Source: Arsukibacterium tuosuense (lineage in GTDB: Bacteria > Pseudomonadota > Gammaproteobacteria > Enterobacterales > Alteromonadaceae). From it: a stretch of DNA of 64,000 bases. The translations under genes and the position numbers were made by a program. Location of the stretch: positions 369,208 to 433,207 of the forward strand of contig NZ_OBEB01000004.1 in the NCBI RefSeq assembly GCF_900215315.1, read 5' to 3'. Positions 11,297 through 21,051 of this stretch are shown one piece after another. Position 1 is the stretch's first letter; every line of letters starts with the position of its first letter. Under the pieces are notes generated by a model. The model did not search any database. It was given only the letters and a program-made list of their open reading frames with translations, and was not told the DNA's origin.

Positions 11297-13924
11297 ATGA
11301 CGATGACTTCGGCCAAGATCAGGCAGGCTTTTTTTGATTATTTCGCCAGTAAACAACATCAGGTAGTCGCCAGCAGTTCGCTCATTCCCGGTAACGATGC
11401 CACTTTATTGTTCACTAACGCCGGGATGGTGCAGTTTAAAGATGTGTTTCTGGGGCAGGATAAGCGCAGTTACAGCCGGGCGGTCTCCGCTCAGCGCTGT
11501 GTGCGGGCCGGCGGTAAACACAATGATCTGGAAAATGTAGGCTACACAGCACGGCATCACACCTTTTTTGAAATGCTCGGTAACTTTAGTTTTGGCGATT
11601 ATTTTAAACGTGAAGCGATTAACTATGCCTGGCAGTTTTTAACTGAAGTCGTGAAGCTGCCGAAAGAAAAACTGCTGGTTACCGTGTATGCCACAGATGA
11701 TGAAGCTTACGATATCTGGTTAACTGAAATTGGTGTACCGGCGGAGCGGATTGTCCGGATTGGTGATAATAAAGGCGCGCCTTATGCTTCAGACAACTTC
11801 TGGGCGATGGGCGATACCGGCCCCTGTGGACCATGCACCGAGATTTTTTATGACCATGGTGAACATATCTGGGGTGGGCCACCAGGCTCACCGGAAGAAG
11901 ATGGCGATCGCTTTATTGAGATTTGGAACATTGTCTTTATGCAGTTTAATCGCCAGGCAAATGGCGAAATGCAGCCGCTGGCCAAGCCAAGTATTGATAC
12001 CGGCATGGGATTGGAGCGGATTGCCGCTATTTTACAGGGCGTGCACAGCAACTATGAAATAGATACCTTTGTTGCGCTGATCAAAGCGGCAGCAGAGATT
12101 ACCGGTGCAACCGACTTAGCTGATAAATCACTGCGGGTGGTGAGCGATCATATCCGTAGCTGCGCCTTTTTAATTGTCGATGGCGTATTGCCAGCCAATG
12201 AGGGGCGTGGTTATGTGCTGCGCCGGATAATCCGCCGCGCGGTGCGTCATGGTAATAAACTGGGCGCAAAGGGCGCGTTTTTCTATAAATTAGTCGGTGC
12301 TTTAGTGGCGCAAATGGGTGAGGCTTACCCTGAACTGGCAGAAAAACAAGCCGTGATTGAAAAGGCCCTGCGGCTGGAAGAAGAGCAGTTCGGCAAAACG
12401 CTGGAGCGCGGCCTGAGCATTCTGGATGAAGAGCTGGCGGGCTTGTCGGGCAGCGTGATACCAGGCGATTTAGTATTCAAATTGTACGACACCTATGGCT
12501 TTCCGGTCGATTTAACTAACGATGTCGCGCGTGAGCGTAATCTGACCATTGACCAGCAGGGTTTCGATGCGGCCATGGCGGCACAACGTAAGCGCGCGCA
12601 GCAGGCTTCAAACTTTGGTGCAGATTATAACGCGACGTTAAGCTCACACCAGCAGACCGCGTTTACCGGCTACGAGCATGAATTTGGTGATGCCACAGTT
12701 GTTGAAATTTTTAGCGAAGGTGAAGCGGCAGAGACTCTGGCGGCCGGCGCCAGTGGTTTAGTGGTGCTGGATAAAACACCGTTTTATGCCGAGTCGGGTG
12801 GCCAGATAGGGGATAGCGGTAAGCTGTTGCTGGCAACGGGTGGCGAGTTCGTGGTGGCAGACACTATTAAGTTAGGTAAAGCCTTTGCTCATCAGGGGCA
12901 GGCAACGGCTGATTTCAGGGTTGGTGATAAAGTTGCTGCCAGAATTGACAGCGAGCGACGTGCAGCAATAAAACAGAATCACTCTGCCACTCACTTATTA
13001 CATGCTGCGCTGCGTCAGGTTTTGGGTGAACATGTTACCCAGAAAGGTTCGCTGGTGGGGCCAGAGCGCTTACGGTTCGATTTCAGTCATTTTGAAGCGG
13101 TTAAAGCCAGTGAGCTGCGGCAAATAGAGCTGCTGGTAAACCAGCAAATTCAGTTGAATAACCCACTGCAAACTCGTCTGATGCCAATAGAGCAAGCGAA
13201 AGCTGCTGGCGCTATGGCGCTGTTTGGCGAGAAATATGACGAAGAGGTGCGGGTACTGTCGATGGGCGAGTTTTCAATTGAGCTTTGCGGTGGTACCCAT
13301 GTCAGCCGTACCGGTGATATTGGCATGTTCAAAATAGTTGCAGAAGCTGGTATCGCCTCTGGCGTGCGCCGGATTGAAGCAGTAAGTGGTAATGGCGCCC
13401 TGCAGTATATGCAGCAGCTTGAACAACAGGCCTCGCAGGCGGCAGCCTTATTAAAAGGCGATATGTTAAGCCTGGCTGACAAAGTACAGCAGACACTGGA
13501 TAAAAGCCGGGCTCTGGAAAAAGATGTAGAACAGTTAAAGGCAAAGTTAGCCAGTCAGGCCGGTTCGTCGCTGGAAAGCCAGGTTCAGCAAATTGTCGGG
13601 GTTAATGTGTTAATCAGTGCTGTTGAGCAGGCAGATCCGAAAAGTTTAAGAACGATGCTCGATGAGCTGAAAAATAAACTTAACCCCGCGGTTATCCTGC
13701 TGGCGACCGTGAATGATGCTAAAGTTAGTTTAATTGCCGGCGTTAGCGCTGAAATAACCGGTAAAGTGCATGCCGGACAGTTAGTCGCATGGGCCGCGCA
13801 ACAACTTGGTGGTAAAGGCGGCGGCCGGCCTGATATGGCGCAGGCTGGCGGCACTGATGCCAGTGCGCTACCAGCGGTACTGGAAAGTGCGCAACAATAT
13901 ATCCGCGATAAGCTAAACAGCTGA
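11297..13924 (+). CDS. alaS: Alanine--tRNA ligase
   Basis: Charges tRNA-Ala with alanine and edits mischarged Ser/Gly. At 875 residues it has the normal bacterial length. Visible parts: class II catalytic domain ([19 protein letters not shown], then [27 protein letters not shown]), the editing domain with [11 protein letters not shown] and CGGTH (the zinc-binding His and Cys set), and the C-terminal DHHA1-type domain ending in [11 protein letters not shown]. The N terminus reads [10 protein letters not shown], two residues longer than a start at the second ATG (11303), which is also possible. It follows recX directly and precedes csrA, the usual order in gammaproteobacteria. Confidence 0.97.
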   Translation: MTMTSAKIRQAFFDYFASKQHQVVASSSLIPGNDATLLFTNAGMVQFKDVFLGQDKRSYSRAVSAQRCVRAGGKHNDLENVGYTARHHTFFEMLGNFSFGDYFKREAINYAWQFLTEVVKLPKEKLLVTVYATDDEAYDIWLTEIGVPAERIVRIGDNKGAPYASDNFWAMGDTGPCGPCTEIFYDHGEHIWGGPPGSPEEDGDRFIEIWNIVFMQFNRQANGEMQPLAKPSIDTGMGLERIAAILQGVHSNYEIDTFVALIKAAAEITGATDLADKSLRVVSDHIRSCAFLIVDGVLPANEGRGYVLRRIIRRAVRHGNKLGAKGAFFYKLVGALVAQMGEAYPELAEKQAVIEKALRLEEEQFGKTLERGLSILDEELAGLSGSVIPGDLVFKLYDTYGFPVDLTNDVARERNLTIDQQGFDAAMAAQRKRAQQASNFGADYNATLSSHQQTAFTGYEHEFGDATVVEIFSEGEAAETLAAGASGLVVLDKTPFYAESGGQIGDSGKLLLATGGEFVVADTIKLGKAFAHQGQATADFRVGDKVAARIDSERRAAIKQNHSATHLLHAALRQVLGEHVTQKGSLVGPERLRFDFSHFEAVKASELRQIELLVNQQIQLNNPLQTRLMPIEQAKAAGAMALFGEKYDEEVRVLSMGEFSIELCGGTHVSRTGDIGMFKIVAEAGIASGVRRIEAVSGNGALQYMQQLEQQASQAAALLKGDMLSLADKVQQTLDKSRALEKDVEQLKAKLASQAGSSLESQVQQIVGVNVLISAVEQADPKSLRTMLDELKNKLNPAVILLATVNDAKVSLIAGVSAEITGKVHAGQLVAWAAQQLGGKGGGRPDMAQAGGTDASALPAVLESAQQYIRDKLNS

Positions 13925-14020
13925 TCGCAGCGAACGATTGCGGCGTATTGCATTAAATATGACGCTTCGCCGTTTTAAATCTGTTTTATGTCGCGAAACC
14001 CCGCGCGCAACCGGCGAACT

Positions 14021-14029
14021 TGCTACAAT
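14021..14029 (+). promoter_or_regulatory. Possible extended -10 promoter for csrA
   Basis: TGCTACAAT at 14021-14029 is an extended -10 element (TG, one base, then TACAAT) in the 244-bp gap between alaS and csrA. No good -35 is seen at the expected distance. Use of this site would give a csrA leader of about 130 bases. csrA genes often have several promoters, so others may exist. Confidence 0.35.
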
Positions 14030-14168
14030 TTGTCGGATAGTGCCGTGGGGTGTTTTATAAATATCAGGTGTTGGCTTTTCAAGCAGGGGCCAGCTGAGTT
14101 ACTATACGGCGTTTTATCGAAAACAACGGTGAAAGGTCACTGTAATTGCAAGGAAAAGGAGCAAGCGA

Positions 14169-14369
14169 ATGCTAATTCTTACCCGTCGTGTTGGTGAGAC
14201 TCTGATGATCGGAGACGAAGTCACCGTCACCGTGTTAGGTGTAAAAGGAAATCAGGTTCGGATTGGTGTTAATGCACCAAAAGAAGTGTCTGTTCATCGT
14301 GAAGAAATTTACATGCGGATCCAGGCTGAAAAAGATACCTCTGGTGGCGGCTTCAACGAGGCCGATTAG
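14169..14369 (+). CDS. csrA: Carbon storage regulator CsrA
   Basis: A 66-residue RNA-binding post-transcriptional regulator. The sequence [16 protein letters not shown] and the [11 protein letters not shown] segment are the CsrA hallmarks, including the Leu4/Arg6 and Arg44-region residues that contact GGA motifs in mRNA leaders. The C-terminal tail (GGGFNEAD) is slightly longer than in E. coli. A strong AAGGAAAAGGAG precedes ATG 14169. It sits between alaS and tRNA-Ser/tRNA-Arg, as in E. coli and many relatives. Its regulators (BarA/UvrY, Csr small RNAs) are not identifiable in this window. Confidence 0.97.
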   Translation: MLILTRRVGETLMIGDEVTVTVLGVKGNQVRIGVNAPKEVSVHREEIYMRIQAEKDTSGGGFNEAD

Positions 14370-14484
14370 AAAAACTACCGGCAGGATGCTGGTAACCAAA
14401 TTGCCTGTTTTAACCAATAGCTGGTAAATAGTGAGCTAATTGTTTAAAAGGTCGGCAAACAGTCTTTACTGTCCTAAAAATTGT

Positions 14485-14512
14485 TTGACTTATTTTCCTG
14501 AGACATTAATAT
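14485..14512 (+). promoter_or_regulatory. Promoter of the tRNA-Ser/tRNA-Arg operon
   Basis: TTGACT (14485-14490) and TAATAT (14507-14512) are separated by 16 bp and followed by a G+C-rich stretch before the tRNA-Ser start at 14532. A G+C-rich discriminator is typical of stable-RNA promoters under stringent control. Confidence 0.65.
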
Positions 14513-14531
14513 ACACGCCGCAACATAGCGC

Positions 14532-14621
14532 GGAGAAATGGCCGAGTGGCTGAAGGCGCACCCCTGCTAAGGGTGTATAGGGGAAACTCTATCGAGGGTT
14601 CGAATCCCTCTTTCTCCGCCA
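14532..14621 (+). tRNA. tRNA-Ser (anticodon GCT)
   Basis: A 90-base tRNA with encoded CCA. The acceptor stem pairs GGAGAAA with TTTCTCC, the anticodon loop is CTGCTAA (GCT), and there is a long variable arm as in all tRNA-Ser. It reads AGC/AGU codons. It is first in a run with two tRNA-Arg genes downstream of csrA. Confidence 0.97.
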
Positions 14622-14635
14622 TTTTTTTATAGAGC

Positions 14636-14712
14636 GGACGCATAGCTCAGCTGGATAGAGTACTCGGCTACGAACCGAGCGGTCGGAGGTTCGAATCCTC
14701 CTGCGTCCACCA
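14636..14712 (+). tRNA. tRNA-Arg (anticodon ACG), copy 1
   Basis: A 77-base tRNA with encoded CCA. The acceptor stem pairs GGACGCA with TGCGTCC and the anticodon loop is CTACGAA (ACG; the A is normally deaminated to inosine, reading CGU/C/A). It is identical to the second copy 51 bp downstream. Confidence 0.97.
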
Positions 14713-14763
14713 TCTATAAAATTCTGGATGAGTCGTACAAATAGTCACACAAGCAGTACCCAT

Positions 14764-14840
14764 GGACGCATAGCTCAGCTGGATAGAGTACTCGGCTACG
14801 AACCGAGCGGTCGGAGGTTCGAATCCTCCTGCGTCCACCA
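14764..14840 (+). tRNA. tRNA-Arg (anticodon ACG), copy 2
   Basis: Identical in all 77 bases to the copy at 14636-14712. It is followed directly by a rho-independent terminator. Its last 19 bases plus that terminator are duplicated at 15011-15075. Confidence 0.97.
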
Positions 14841-14849
14841 TATACGAAG

Positions 14850-14882
14850 AACCCGCTACGGCTAACGCCATAGCGGGTTTTT
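14850..14882 (+). terminator. Rho-independent terminator of the tRNA operon
   Basis: Perfect 9-bp stem AACCCGCTA/TAGCGGGTT with a 12-base loop, running into a T tract. It follows tRNA-Arg copy 2 by 9 bp. Confidence 0.85.
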
Positions 14883-15038
14883 GCTTATGGAGTTGACACC
14901 ACACTGACGCTGGAGGTGAGAAGCTCCGTAAGGTTCGACCGGTTTGCCGGGAGCAAACCGGAACGCACTTTAGTGCGGCCCGCAGGGCAGGCGGCAGGAA
15001 AGCCGCCTGTAATCCTCCTGCGTCCACCATATACGAAG

Positions 15039-15071
15039 AACCCGCTACGGCTAACGCCATAGCGGGTTTTT
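15039..15071 (+). terminator. Duplicated tRNA-operon terminator
   Basis: Exact copy of the terminator at 14850-14882, carried by the 65-bp repeat. It would end any transcript that reads through the first terminator and the hairpin cluster. Confidence 0.8.
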
Positions 15072-15243
15072 GCTTTTGGGCAAAAATTTTTCTTTGTTGT
15101 TCAGCCCCGGCTTATCTTTAAAGTGATATATACTGCTGATTATATAAGGTAACTTGTTAAAACTTTTACCTATACAAAGCAGCTTAGGGTATCCCGTGAA
15201 TACGACTGCCGACACTTCAGCCCAGCAAACTAAGGTTTCAGCT

Positions 15244-16524
15244 ATGAATAGCAATACAGCTGCTGACGAGCTGGTATTGTGCCCGCACTGTGATTTGCTG
15301 CAGTACCTGCCGCCGTTGGCGCCGGGCGAGGAAGCACATTGTCTGCGCTGTCAGCATCAGTTGGATGCAAGGCAGCATAACCCGGTAATGCGGCCCGCGT
15401 TATATGCTGCGTCTGCGTTATTGATGTTAGTACTGGCGAATTTGTTTCCCTTTGTCAGTATGGCAATTGCTGGTAATCGCAGCGAAATTCATTTTTTTGA
15501 TACGTCTGCTGTGCTGTTCACGGAATATCAGCAGGTGTTAGCCATCCTAATCTGGCTATTTATTCAGGCAGTGCCGGCCTTTTGTATGTTGGCTGTTATT
15601 TATTTAAAAGTGGGCATGCGCTATCGCTTACCTGCCCGGATTTGGGTGGCCAGGGTGCTGTATATGCTTAAACCCTGGAGTATGGTCGATATCTTTCTGA
15701 TGGGGTTACTGATCAGCTTTGTAAAACTGGTGGCAACCGCAGAAATTTCACTGGGCATGAGTTTCTGGGCGTTTTGTCTGTTTTGTTTATTGCATTTGCG
15801 CACCTTTCAGGTGCTGGACCGTCATGCATTGTGGGCCAGTATCGCGCCAGCTCCGCAACCTGATAAAAAAATCAGCGCCGGTAGCACCGGTTTGGACCAA
15901 CAGTTAAAATTATGCCATTGTTGTACCGCTGTGCTGCCACTGCAGCAACGTCACTGCAGTCGTTGTCATACCAGGGTGACCAGCCGCTTACCAGCCAGTA
16001 TTCAGAAAACACTGGCCTTGCTGGTTACCGCCTGTGTGCTTTACATACCGGCCAATATTCTGCCGATTATGCGTACAGTATCTTTTGGCGAAGTTATTGA
16101 TTCGACTATCATCAGTGGCTTTATTTTAATGTGGCAGGATGGCGAGTATCCGGTGGCGATAATTATCTTTCTGGCCAGCGTGGTTATTCCGATTGTTAAG
16201 ATTGTTGTCATGTTCTGGTTATGTTATCTGGCCACTACATCTAAACAAGCTGGTGGCAAACGCAGCGGCAATGTTTACCGGCTGGTTGACTGGGTTGGAC
16301 GCTGGTCGATGGTGGATGTGCTGGTGGTTGCTTTTATGGCTGCGCTGGTGCGTTTTGGCCTGCTCGCCAGCGTTTATCCTGGGATAGCTGCAGTGCTGTT
16401 TGCAGCCGTTGTTATCACCACGATGCTGGCAGCAGTCAGTTTCGATCCGCGGTTGCTGTGGGATAAACAAGAGCAGACTACAGATCAACCGTTTCAATAC
16501 CGAGCAGAAGGAAGTACAACGTGA
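15244..16524 (+). CDS. pqiA: Paraquat-inducible protein A (PqiA)
   Basis: An inner-membrane protein of about 426 residues with two PqiA domains, each headed by a rubredoxin-like four-cysteine zinc ribbon (CPHC...CLRC at the start; CHCC...CSRC midway) followed by about four membrane helices. PqiA works with the MCE protein PqiB and lipoprotein PqiC in a tube-like system thought to carry lipids across the envelope. The start is uncertain: ATG 15244 begins just before the first zinc ribbon; GTG 15196 has an AGGG upstream and would add 16 residues. It overlaps pqiB by 4 bp (stop TGA within GTGA). Confidence 0.9.
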   Translation: MNSNTAADELVLCPHCDLLQYLPPLAPGEEAHCLRCQHQLDARQHNPVMRPALYAASALLMLVLANLFPFVSMAIAGNRSEIHFFDTSAVLFTEYQQVLAILIWLFIQAVPAFCMLAVIYLKVGMRYRLPARIWVARVLYMLKPWSMVDIFLMGLLISFVKLVATAEISLGMSFWAFCLFCLLHLRTFQVLDRHALWASIAPAPQPDKKISAGSTGLDQQLKLCHCCTAVLPLQQRHCSRCHTRVTSRLPASIQKTLALLVTACVLYIPANILPIMRTVSFGEVIDSTIISGFILMWQDGEYPVAIIIFLASVVIPIVKIVVMFWLCYLATTSKQAGGKRSGNVYRLVDWVGRWSMVDVLVVAFMAALVRFGLLASVYPGIAAVLFAAVVITTMLAAVSFDPRLLWDKQEQTTDQPFQYRAEGSTT

Positions 16525-18194
16525 CAGAGTCGGCACAGGTTAAAGCTAACGTCCGGGTAATTAAGCAGTGGTCACCTATCTGGGTGGTGCCAATAGCGGC
16601 GGTACTGATTGGCCTGTGGATGCTGTTCAGTCATTTTCAGAATCAGGGGGTTATGCTGCTGTTGGTTGCAGAGGATGCAGAGGGCATTATCGCTGGCAAA
16701 ACCCAGATTAAAAATCGCAGCGTCGATGTCGGTCAGGTGGTATCGGTTGAACTAAGTGATGACTTAACCCAGGTGCTGATTCAGGCCCGGATGAAACCCA
16801 ATATGACACCACTGCTAAACGCCGGCTCACAGTTCTGGGTGGTAAAGCCTCAGGTCGGACGCGGCGGTGTCACCGGGCTGAATACCCTGTTGTCCGGTGT
16901 ATATATTGAGCTGCAACCTGGGGACAACGGTGAAACGCAGCTTAGCTATCCGTTATTAAATTCGCCCCCTGTTGCCCCGGCAGACGCACCGGGCGTCCGC
17001 GTTAATCTGAATTCTGCCGACACGACCGGCCTGGCTGTTGGCGATCCGGTGCTATACCGTGGGTATGAAGTGGGGACTGTGGAATTAAGCGATTTTAATG
17101 TTTCAGAGCGGCGCACGCATTTTCAGTTGTTTATCCGTGAACCCTATGATGAGCTGGTTACTGACAATGTCCGCTTCTGGTTAAGCAGCGGGCTGGCTTT
17201 TGATCTTTCTGCTGAAGGCTTAAGCGTAGATATTGGCTCGGCCACTACGTTGTTAACCGGTGGTGTCAGTTTTGATTTGATGGACGGCTGGCCGGCGGGC
17301 GAGCGTGCTGCGGATGGCACCGAATTTCAGTTGTTTCCAGACAAACAGAGTATTCAGGAGGGGTTGTACAGTCAGTACATCGAATACCTGGTATTTTTTG
17401 ATGAGTCGGTCCGGGGCCTGAAAGCCGGCGCGCCGGTCGAGTATCGTGGAGTGCGGGTCGGTACCGTTGCCACAGTGCCATTTTTCTTTGCCATTGATAA
17501 GCCTTTTGAAGTGTCGTTGCAACAGGGAGTTCCGGTATTAATCAGGATCGAGTCTGCTCGGCTGTATGAAAAGTTAAACTTATCGCAGCTGGATATTGAG
17601 TTAAAGCAAGCTATCGAGGACGGCTTGCATGCGGTGTTAAAAACCGGCAATTTGATAACCGGCGCGTTATACATTGATCTTGATATCAACAGTAGCTGGC
17701 GGGAAGACACTGCCTTGCAGCAGTTATTCAGTGAGCAGCAACAGCTGAGTACGTCGGTGGGTTACCCGGCGCTGCCGTCAGCACGCAGTGGCTTTAGCAA
17801 TATGGAGCAAAAGCTGCTGATGGCGTTAGACAAAATTAACAACTTACCGGTTGAATCGATGCTGGCACAAGGTGAGCAAACCCTTGCCGCCACTAACGAC
17901 GTGATGCAGAACGCCGAGCAACTGATGCTGAGCATGCAGGCGTTAATCGATCAGCCACAACTACAACAATTGCCCTCAGACATCCAGCTGAGTCTGCAGC
18001 AGCTGCGCAGCACTTTACAAGGGTTTAGTCCGGAAGCAGAAGCTTATAGCAGTGTCAGCGCCAACTTGCAGGCGCTGGAGCAGGTGTTAAGAGAACTGCA
18101 ACCGGTAATTAAAACCCTGAACCAGCAAAGTAATTCGTTAATATTTAATGCCAGCGACGAACCTGAACCTGAACCAAGGAAAGCCAGATTATGA
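16521..18194 (+). CDS. pqiB: MCE-domain protein PqiB
   Basis: A 557-residue protein: one N-terminal membrane helix (WSPIWVVPIAAVLIGLWML), then three MlaD/MCE domains (DAEGIIAGKTQIKNRSVDVG, DTTGLAVGDPVLYRGYEVG and RGLKAGAPVEYRGVRVG are the recurring strand-turn motif) and a long C-terminal helical region rich in Gln. In E. coli PqiB forms a hexameric needle that spans the periplasm. It begins with GTG at 16521, overlapping the pqiA stop, and overlaps pqiC by 4 bp. All three genes are therefore translationally linked. Confidence 0.93.
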   Translation: MTESAQVKANVRVIKQWSPIWVVPIAAVLIGLWMLFSHFQNQGVMLLLVAEDAEGIIAGKTQIKNRSVDVGQVVSVELSDDLTQVLIQARMKPNMTPLLNAGSQFWVVKPQVGRGGVTGLNTLLSGVYIELQPGDNGETQLSYPLLNSPPVAPADAPGVRVNLNSADTTGLAVGDPVLYRGYEVGTVELSDFNVSERRTHFQLFIREPYDELVTDNVRFWLSSGLAFDLSAEGLSVDIGSATTLLTGGVSFDLMDGWPAGERAADGTEFQLFPDKQSIQEGLYSQYIEYLVFFDESVRGLKAGAPVEYRGVRVGTVATVPFFFAIDKPFEVSLQQGVPVLIRIESARLYEKLNLSQLDIELKQAIEDGLHAVLKTGNLITGALYIDLDINSSWREDTALQQLFSEQQQLSTSVGYPALPSARSGFSNMEQKLLMALDKINNLPVESMLAQGEQTLAATNDVMQNAEQLMLSMQALIDQPQLQQLPSDIQLSLQQLRSTLQGFSPEAEAYSSVSANLQALEQVLRELQPVIKTLNQQSNSLIFNASDEPEPEPRKARL

Positions 18195-18757
18195 AGTTAT
18201 TATCGTTGATTGTCTTTTTCATTGGCTTATCTGCCTGCAGCAGCGCGCCGCCGGTAACCTATTATCAGCTGACGATGCCAGTGCCGGAGCAAACAAATTC
18301 CGTTGCGCAGTCAGTGGCTAAAACCCAATTACAGTTGCAGCCAGTTAAGGTTGCTAACTACTTGAATGGTGCTGGCCTGGTAATGGAACGTTCGGATGTG
18401 GAGCTGGTTATCGCCAGCCGTAATTTGTGGGCCGATGCGCTGGATCAGCAATTATATCGTTTGCTGGCTGAACAATTGCAGGCGCGGTTGCCGGCATTTC
18501 AGCTGGCGCCAGCCAGTGGCGCCGGCGATCTGCAGCTGCAACTGACAGTCGATCGTTTTCATGCTCAGGCAAATGGCGTGGCCATTATCAGTGGTCATTA
18601 CACCTTAGGTTCAGGTGGCAAGCACGCTACTCAGGCGTTCAGCTATCAGCAACCTCTGACTGCCGACGGTTATCCGGCGCTGGTCAATGCACTCAGCCTG
18701 GGCTGGCAACAAGTAATAACCGGTCTGATAACTGATATTAACCAGCAGGACTTGTAA
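18191..18757 (+). CDS. pqiC: PqiC-like outer-membrane lipoprotein (ABC-type auxiliary lipoprotein)
   Basis: A 188-residue lipoprotein with signal segment MKLLSLIVFFIGLSAC, where LSAC is the lipobox, followed by PVTYYQLTMP, the DUF330/PqiC opening. PqiC anchors the distal end of the PqiB tube at the outer membrane. It is the last gene of pqiABC and overlaps pqiB by 4 bp (ATGA). No terminator is visible in the 234-bp gap after it; that gap shows no other feature I can support. Confidence 0.9.
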   Translation: MKLLSLIVFFIGLSACSSAPPVTYYQLTMPVPEQTNSVAQSVAKTQLQLQPVKVANYLNGAGLVMERSDVELVIASRNLWADALDQQLYRLLAEQLQARLPAFQLAPASGAGDLQLQLTVDRFHAQANGVAIISGHYTLGSGGKHATQAFSYQQPLTADGYPALVNALSLGWQQVITGLITDINQQDL

Positions 18758-18991
18758 TTAATAACGCTTCACGATATCTTTCCAGACGGCTAGACGTTGA
18801 TAAGTCTTTGGTGATTCGCAGTCGAAATGGCTGCTATCACGCAGTTTTATTATTCAGCTGGCTCGCGACCCTCCATAATGCCTGTATTTAGGGCGGCAGC
18901 GCCGCGATTGCTGAACTATGCTGTTTGCATTGGTTTTATTGTCATGAAACACTGGTCGTGAAAACACGGGCGAGTAAAGGAGAACACGCAG

Positions 18992-19234
18992 ATGGTAACT
19001 GATTTATTGCTTGAGTCGGCGACATTAATGCTGATTGGCATGGCAAGTGTGTTTACGTTTTTACTACTGCTGGTGTTGCTAATGACAGTAATGAGTAACT
19101 TATTACGTCGTTATGCGCCAGTGAAGGTGGCGGACAAAGCCAACAAAATTGATGCTGCCACTAACGGTGTATCACCTGCCGTGGTAGCGGCCATCAGCGC
19201 TGCAGTACACCAGTATCGCCAACAACATAAATAA
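18992..19234 (+). CDS. oadG: Oxaloacetate decarboxylase gamma chain
   Basis: An 80-residue protein with one membrane helix (TLMLIGMASVFTFLLLLVLLM), the typical size and layout of the OadG subunit that holds the alpha and beta chains together at the inner membrane. An AAAGGAG lies upstream of ATG 18992. It is 12 bp upstream of oadA in the order gamma-alpha-beta usual for this enzyme. Confidence 0.9.
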   Translation: MVTDLLLESATLMLIGMASVFTFLLLLVLLMTVMSNLLRRYAPVKVADKANKIDAATNGVSPAVVAAISAAVHQYRQQHK

Positions 19235-19246
19235 GAGGAAGCTGGC

Positions 19247-21028
19247 ATGACGAAGCCTTTGTTATTAACTGAGTTAGTTTTGCGCGATGCGCACCAGTCA
19301 TTACTGGCTACCCGCCTGCGTCTGGAAGATATGTTACCCATTGCCAGCAAGCTTGATCAGGTTGGCTACTGGTCGATGGAATCCTGGGGTGGTGCGACTT
19401 TTGACTCCTGTATTCGTTATCTGGGCGAGGACCCCTGGCACCGCATTCGCGAGTTAAAAAAGGCCATGCCAAATACCAAACAGCAAATGCTGCTGCGTGG
19501 TCAGAATCTGCTGGGCTATCGCCATTATGCTGACGATGTGGTGAAAGCCTTTGTCGAGCGGGCCCATGCTAATGGTGTAGATGTTTTCCGCATTTTTGAT
19601 GCGATGAATGATATTCGCAATCTGCAAACGGCAGTGCAGGCTGCAATCAGTGTCGGTGCGCACGCCCAGGGTACTATTTCTTATACCGTCAGCCCGGTTC
19701 ATACCATTGATATGTGGGTTGATATGGCCCGGCAACTGGAAGACATGGGCTGTGACTCAATTTTCATCAAAGATATGGCTGGCTTGCTCAAACCTTATGT
19801 GGCAGAAGAGCTGGTTACCCGGATTAAAGAAGCGACTAATATTCCACTGGCAATGCAATGTCATGCTACCACGGGCCTGAGTACCGCGACCTATCAGAAA
19901 TCGATCGATGCCGGCATTGATATGCTTGATACCGCGATTTCGTCAATGAGTATGACCTATGGTCACAGTGCGACCGAGACGATAGTGGCGATAACAGAGG
20001 GCACTGAACGGGATACCGGTCTTAACCTGGAACTGTTGGCAGAGATAGCGGCCTACTTCAGGGATGTCCGGAAAAAATATGCCCGGTTTGAAGGCTCACT
20101 GAAAGGTGTCGATGCCCGCATTCTGCTAGCCCAGGTGCCAGGAGGTATGTTAACCAATATGGAGAGCCAGCTAAAAGAGCAGGGGGCGCTGGACAAGCTG
20201 GATGAAGTACTTAAAGAAATACCACGGGTGCGGGAAGATTTAGGCTTTTTACCGCTGGTTACCCCAACGTCGCAAATAGTGGGCACTCAGGCGGTGCTCA
20301 ATATATTAACCGGGGAGCGCTATAAAAGTATTACCAAAGAGACTGCTGGTGTCTTAAAAGGTGAATACGGCGCGACACCTGCCCCGGTAAATGCTGAGCT
20401 ACAGCAAAAAGTGCTGAACGGAGCTGAACCTATAACCTGCCGGCCGGCCGATTTACTGGAACCTGAGCTGGATAAGTTAAACAGTGAATTGCTGGATATA
20501 GCGAAAGCTGAATCAATAGATTTAGCAAAAGATACCATCGATGATGTGCTGACCTATGCCTTATTCCCACAGGTTGGGCTTAAGTTTCTGAAAAACCGCA
20601 ATAACCCGGCAGCATTTGAGCCGGCGCCTGAAGAAGAGGCAGAGCAGAGCAGTGGCGGGGGCAGTAAACCTGCAGCCGTGGCGTCTGGGCCAGCCGCTTA
20701 CAGTGTGCGGGTCGACGGTAAGGTATACGAGGTTGAAGTGGCCCCAACGGGTGAACTTAAAAGCGTCCGGCCTGTGGTTTCGGAAAACATTCCCGGCAGT
20801 GCCTCGGTAACGGGGGGTGCTACCTTAAACGCGCCGCTGGCAGGCAATATCTGGAAAATTACTACCAAAGTCGGCGACACGGTCAAACGGGGTGACGTGG
20901 TCATTATTATGGAAGCCATGAAAATGGAAACCGAGGTGCGGGCCGTTGCTGATGGCACCATTGCCAGGATTCATATTGCGGCGGGTGATGCGGTCAGTAC
21001 CGGTGACGTACTGATTAGTTTTGAGTAG
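19247..21028 (+). CDS. oadA: Oxaloacetate decarboxylase alpha chain (biotin carboxyl carrier)
   Basis: The cytoplasmic catalytic chain (593 residues): it transfers the carboxyl group of oxaloacetate to biotin, giving pyruvate. Visible parts: the carboxyltransferase barrel ([37 protein letters not shown]), a PYC_OADA domain, a Gly/Ser/Pro/Ala linker near residue 470 and a C-terminal biotinyl domain with EAMKME holding the biotinylated lysine. Closely related pyruvate carboxylase B chains also fit this fold, but the flanking gamma and beta genes fix the assignment to the sodium pump. Confidence 0.95.
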   Translation: MTKPLLLTELVLRDAHQSLLATRLRLEDMLPIASKLDQVGYWSMESWGGATFDSCIRYLGEDPWHRIRELKKAMPNTKQQMLLRGQNLLGYRHYADDVVKAFVERAHANGVDVFRIFDAMNDIRNLQTAVQAAISVGAHAQGTISYTVSPVHTIDMWVDMARQLEDMGCDSIFIKDMAGLLKPYVAEELVTRIKEATNIPLAMQCHATTGLSTATYQKSIDAGIDMLDTAISSMSMTYGHSATETIVAITEGTERDTGLNLELLAEIAAYFRDVRKKYARFEGSLKGVDARILLAQVPGGMLTNMESQLKEQGALDKLDEVLKEIPRVREDLGFLPLVTPTSQIVGTQAVLNILTGERYKSITKETAGVLKGEYGATPAPVNAELQQKVLNGAEPITCRPADLLEPELDKLNSELLDIAKAESIDLAKDTIDDVLTYALFPQVGLKFLKNRNNPAAFEPAPEEEAEQSSGGGSKPAAVASGPAAYSVRVDGKVYEVEVAPTGELKSVRPVVSENIPGSASVTGGATLNAPLAGNIWKITTKVGDTVKRGDVVIIMEAMKMETEVRAVADGTIARIHIAAGDAVSTGDVLISFE

Positions 21029-21051
21029 TACGACCGGCTTAAGGAATTTAC

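Larger units (their letters stand above)
14822..15075 (+). repeat. 65-bp direct repeat of tRNA-Arg 3' end plus terminator, flanking a hairpin cluster
   Basis: Bases 14822-14886 and 15011-15075 are the same 65-bp sequence: the last 19 bases of tRNA-Arg, including CCA, plus the whole terminator. The 124 bp between them are not tRNA. They hold three perfect inverted repeats in a row: CCGGTTTGC/GCAAACCGG (14939-14947/14953-14961), CGCACT/AGTGCG (14964-14969/14972-14977) and CAGGCGGC/GCCGCCTG (14988-14995/15002-15009). The arrangement looks like a third tRNA-Arg copy whose 5' part was replaced, or like an integration scar at a tRNA 3' end. No open reading frame of interest is present. Confidence 0.85.

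Noticed and set aside
14668..15060. Minus-strand open frame of 130 codons with an internal repeated block
   Set aside because: It runs through tRNA-Arg, its terminator and their duplicate; the repeated peptide merely reflects the 65-bp DNA repeat.
14822..15075. CRISPR array
   Set aside because: There are only two repeat units of 65 bp made of tRNA and terminator sequence, not short regular repeats with spacers.
18758..18991. Possible small gene or RNA between pqiC and oadG
   Set aside because: No open frame with a ribosome site and no strong hairpin or promoter pair could be supported.
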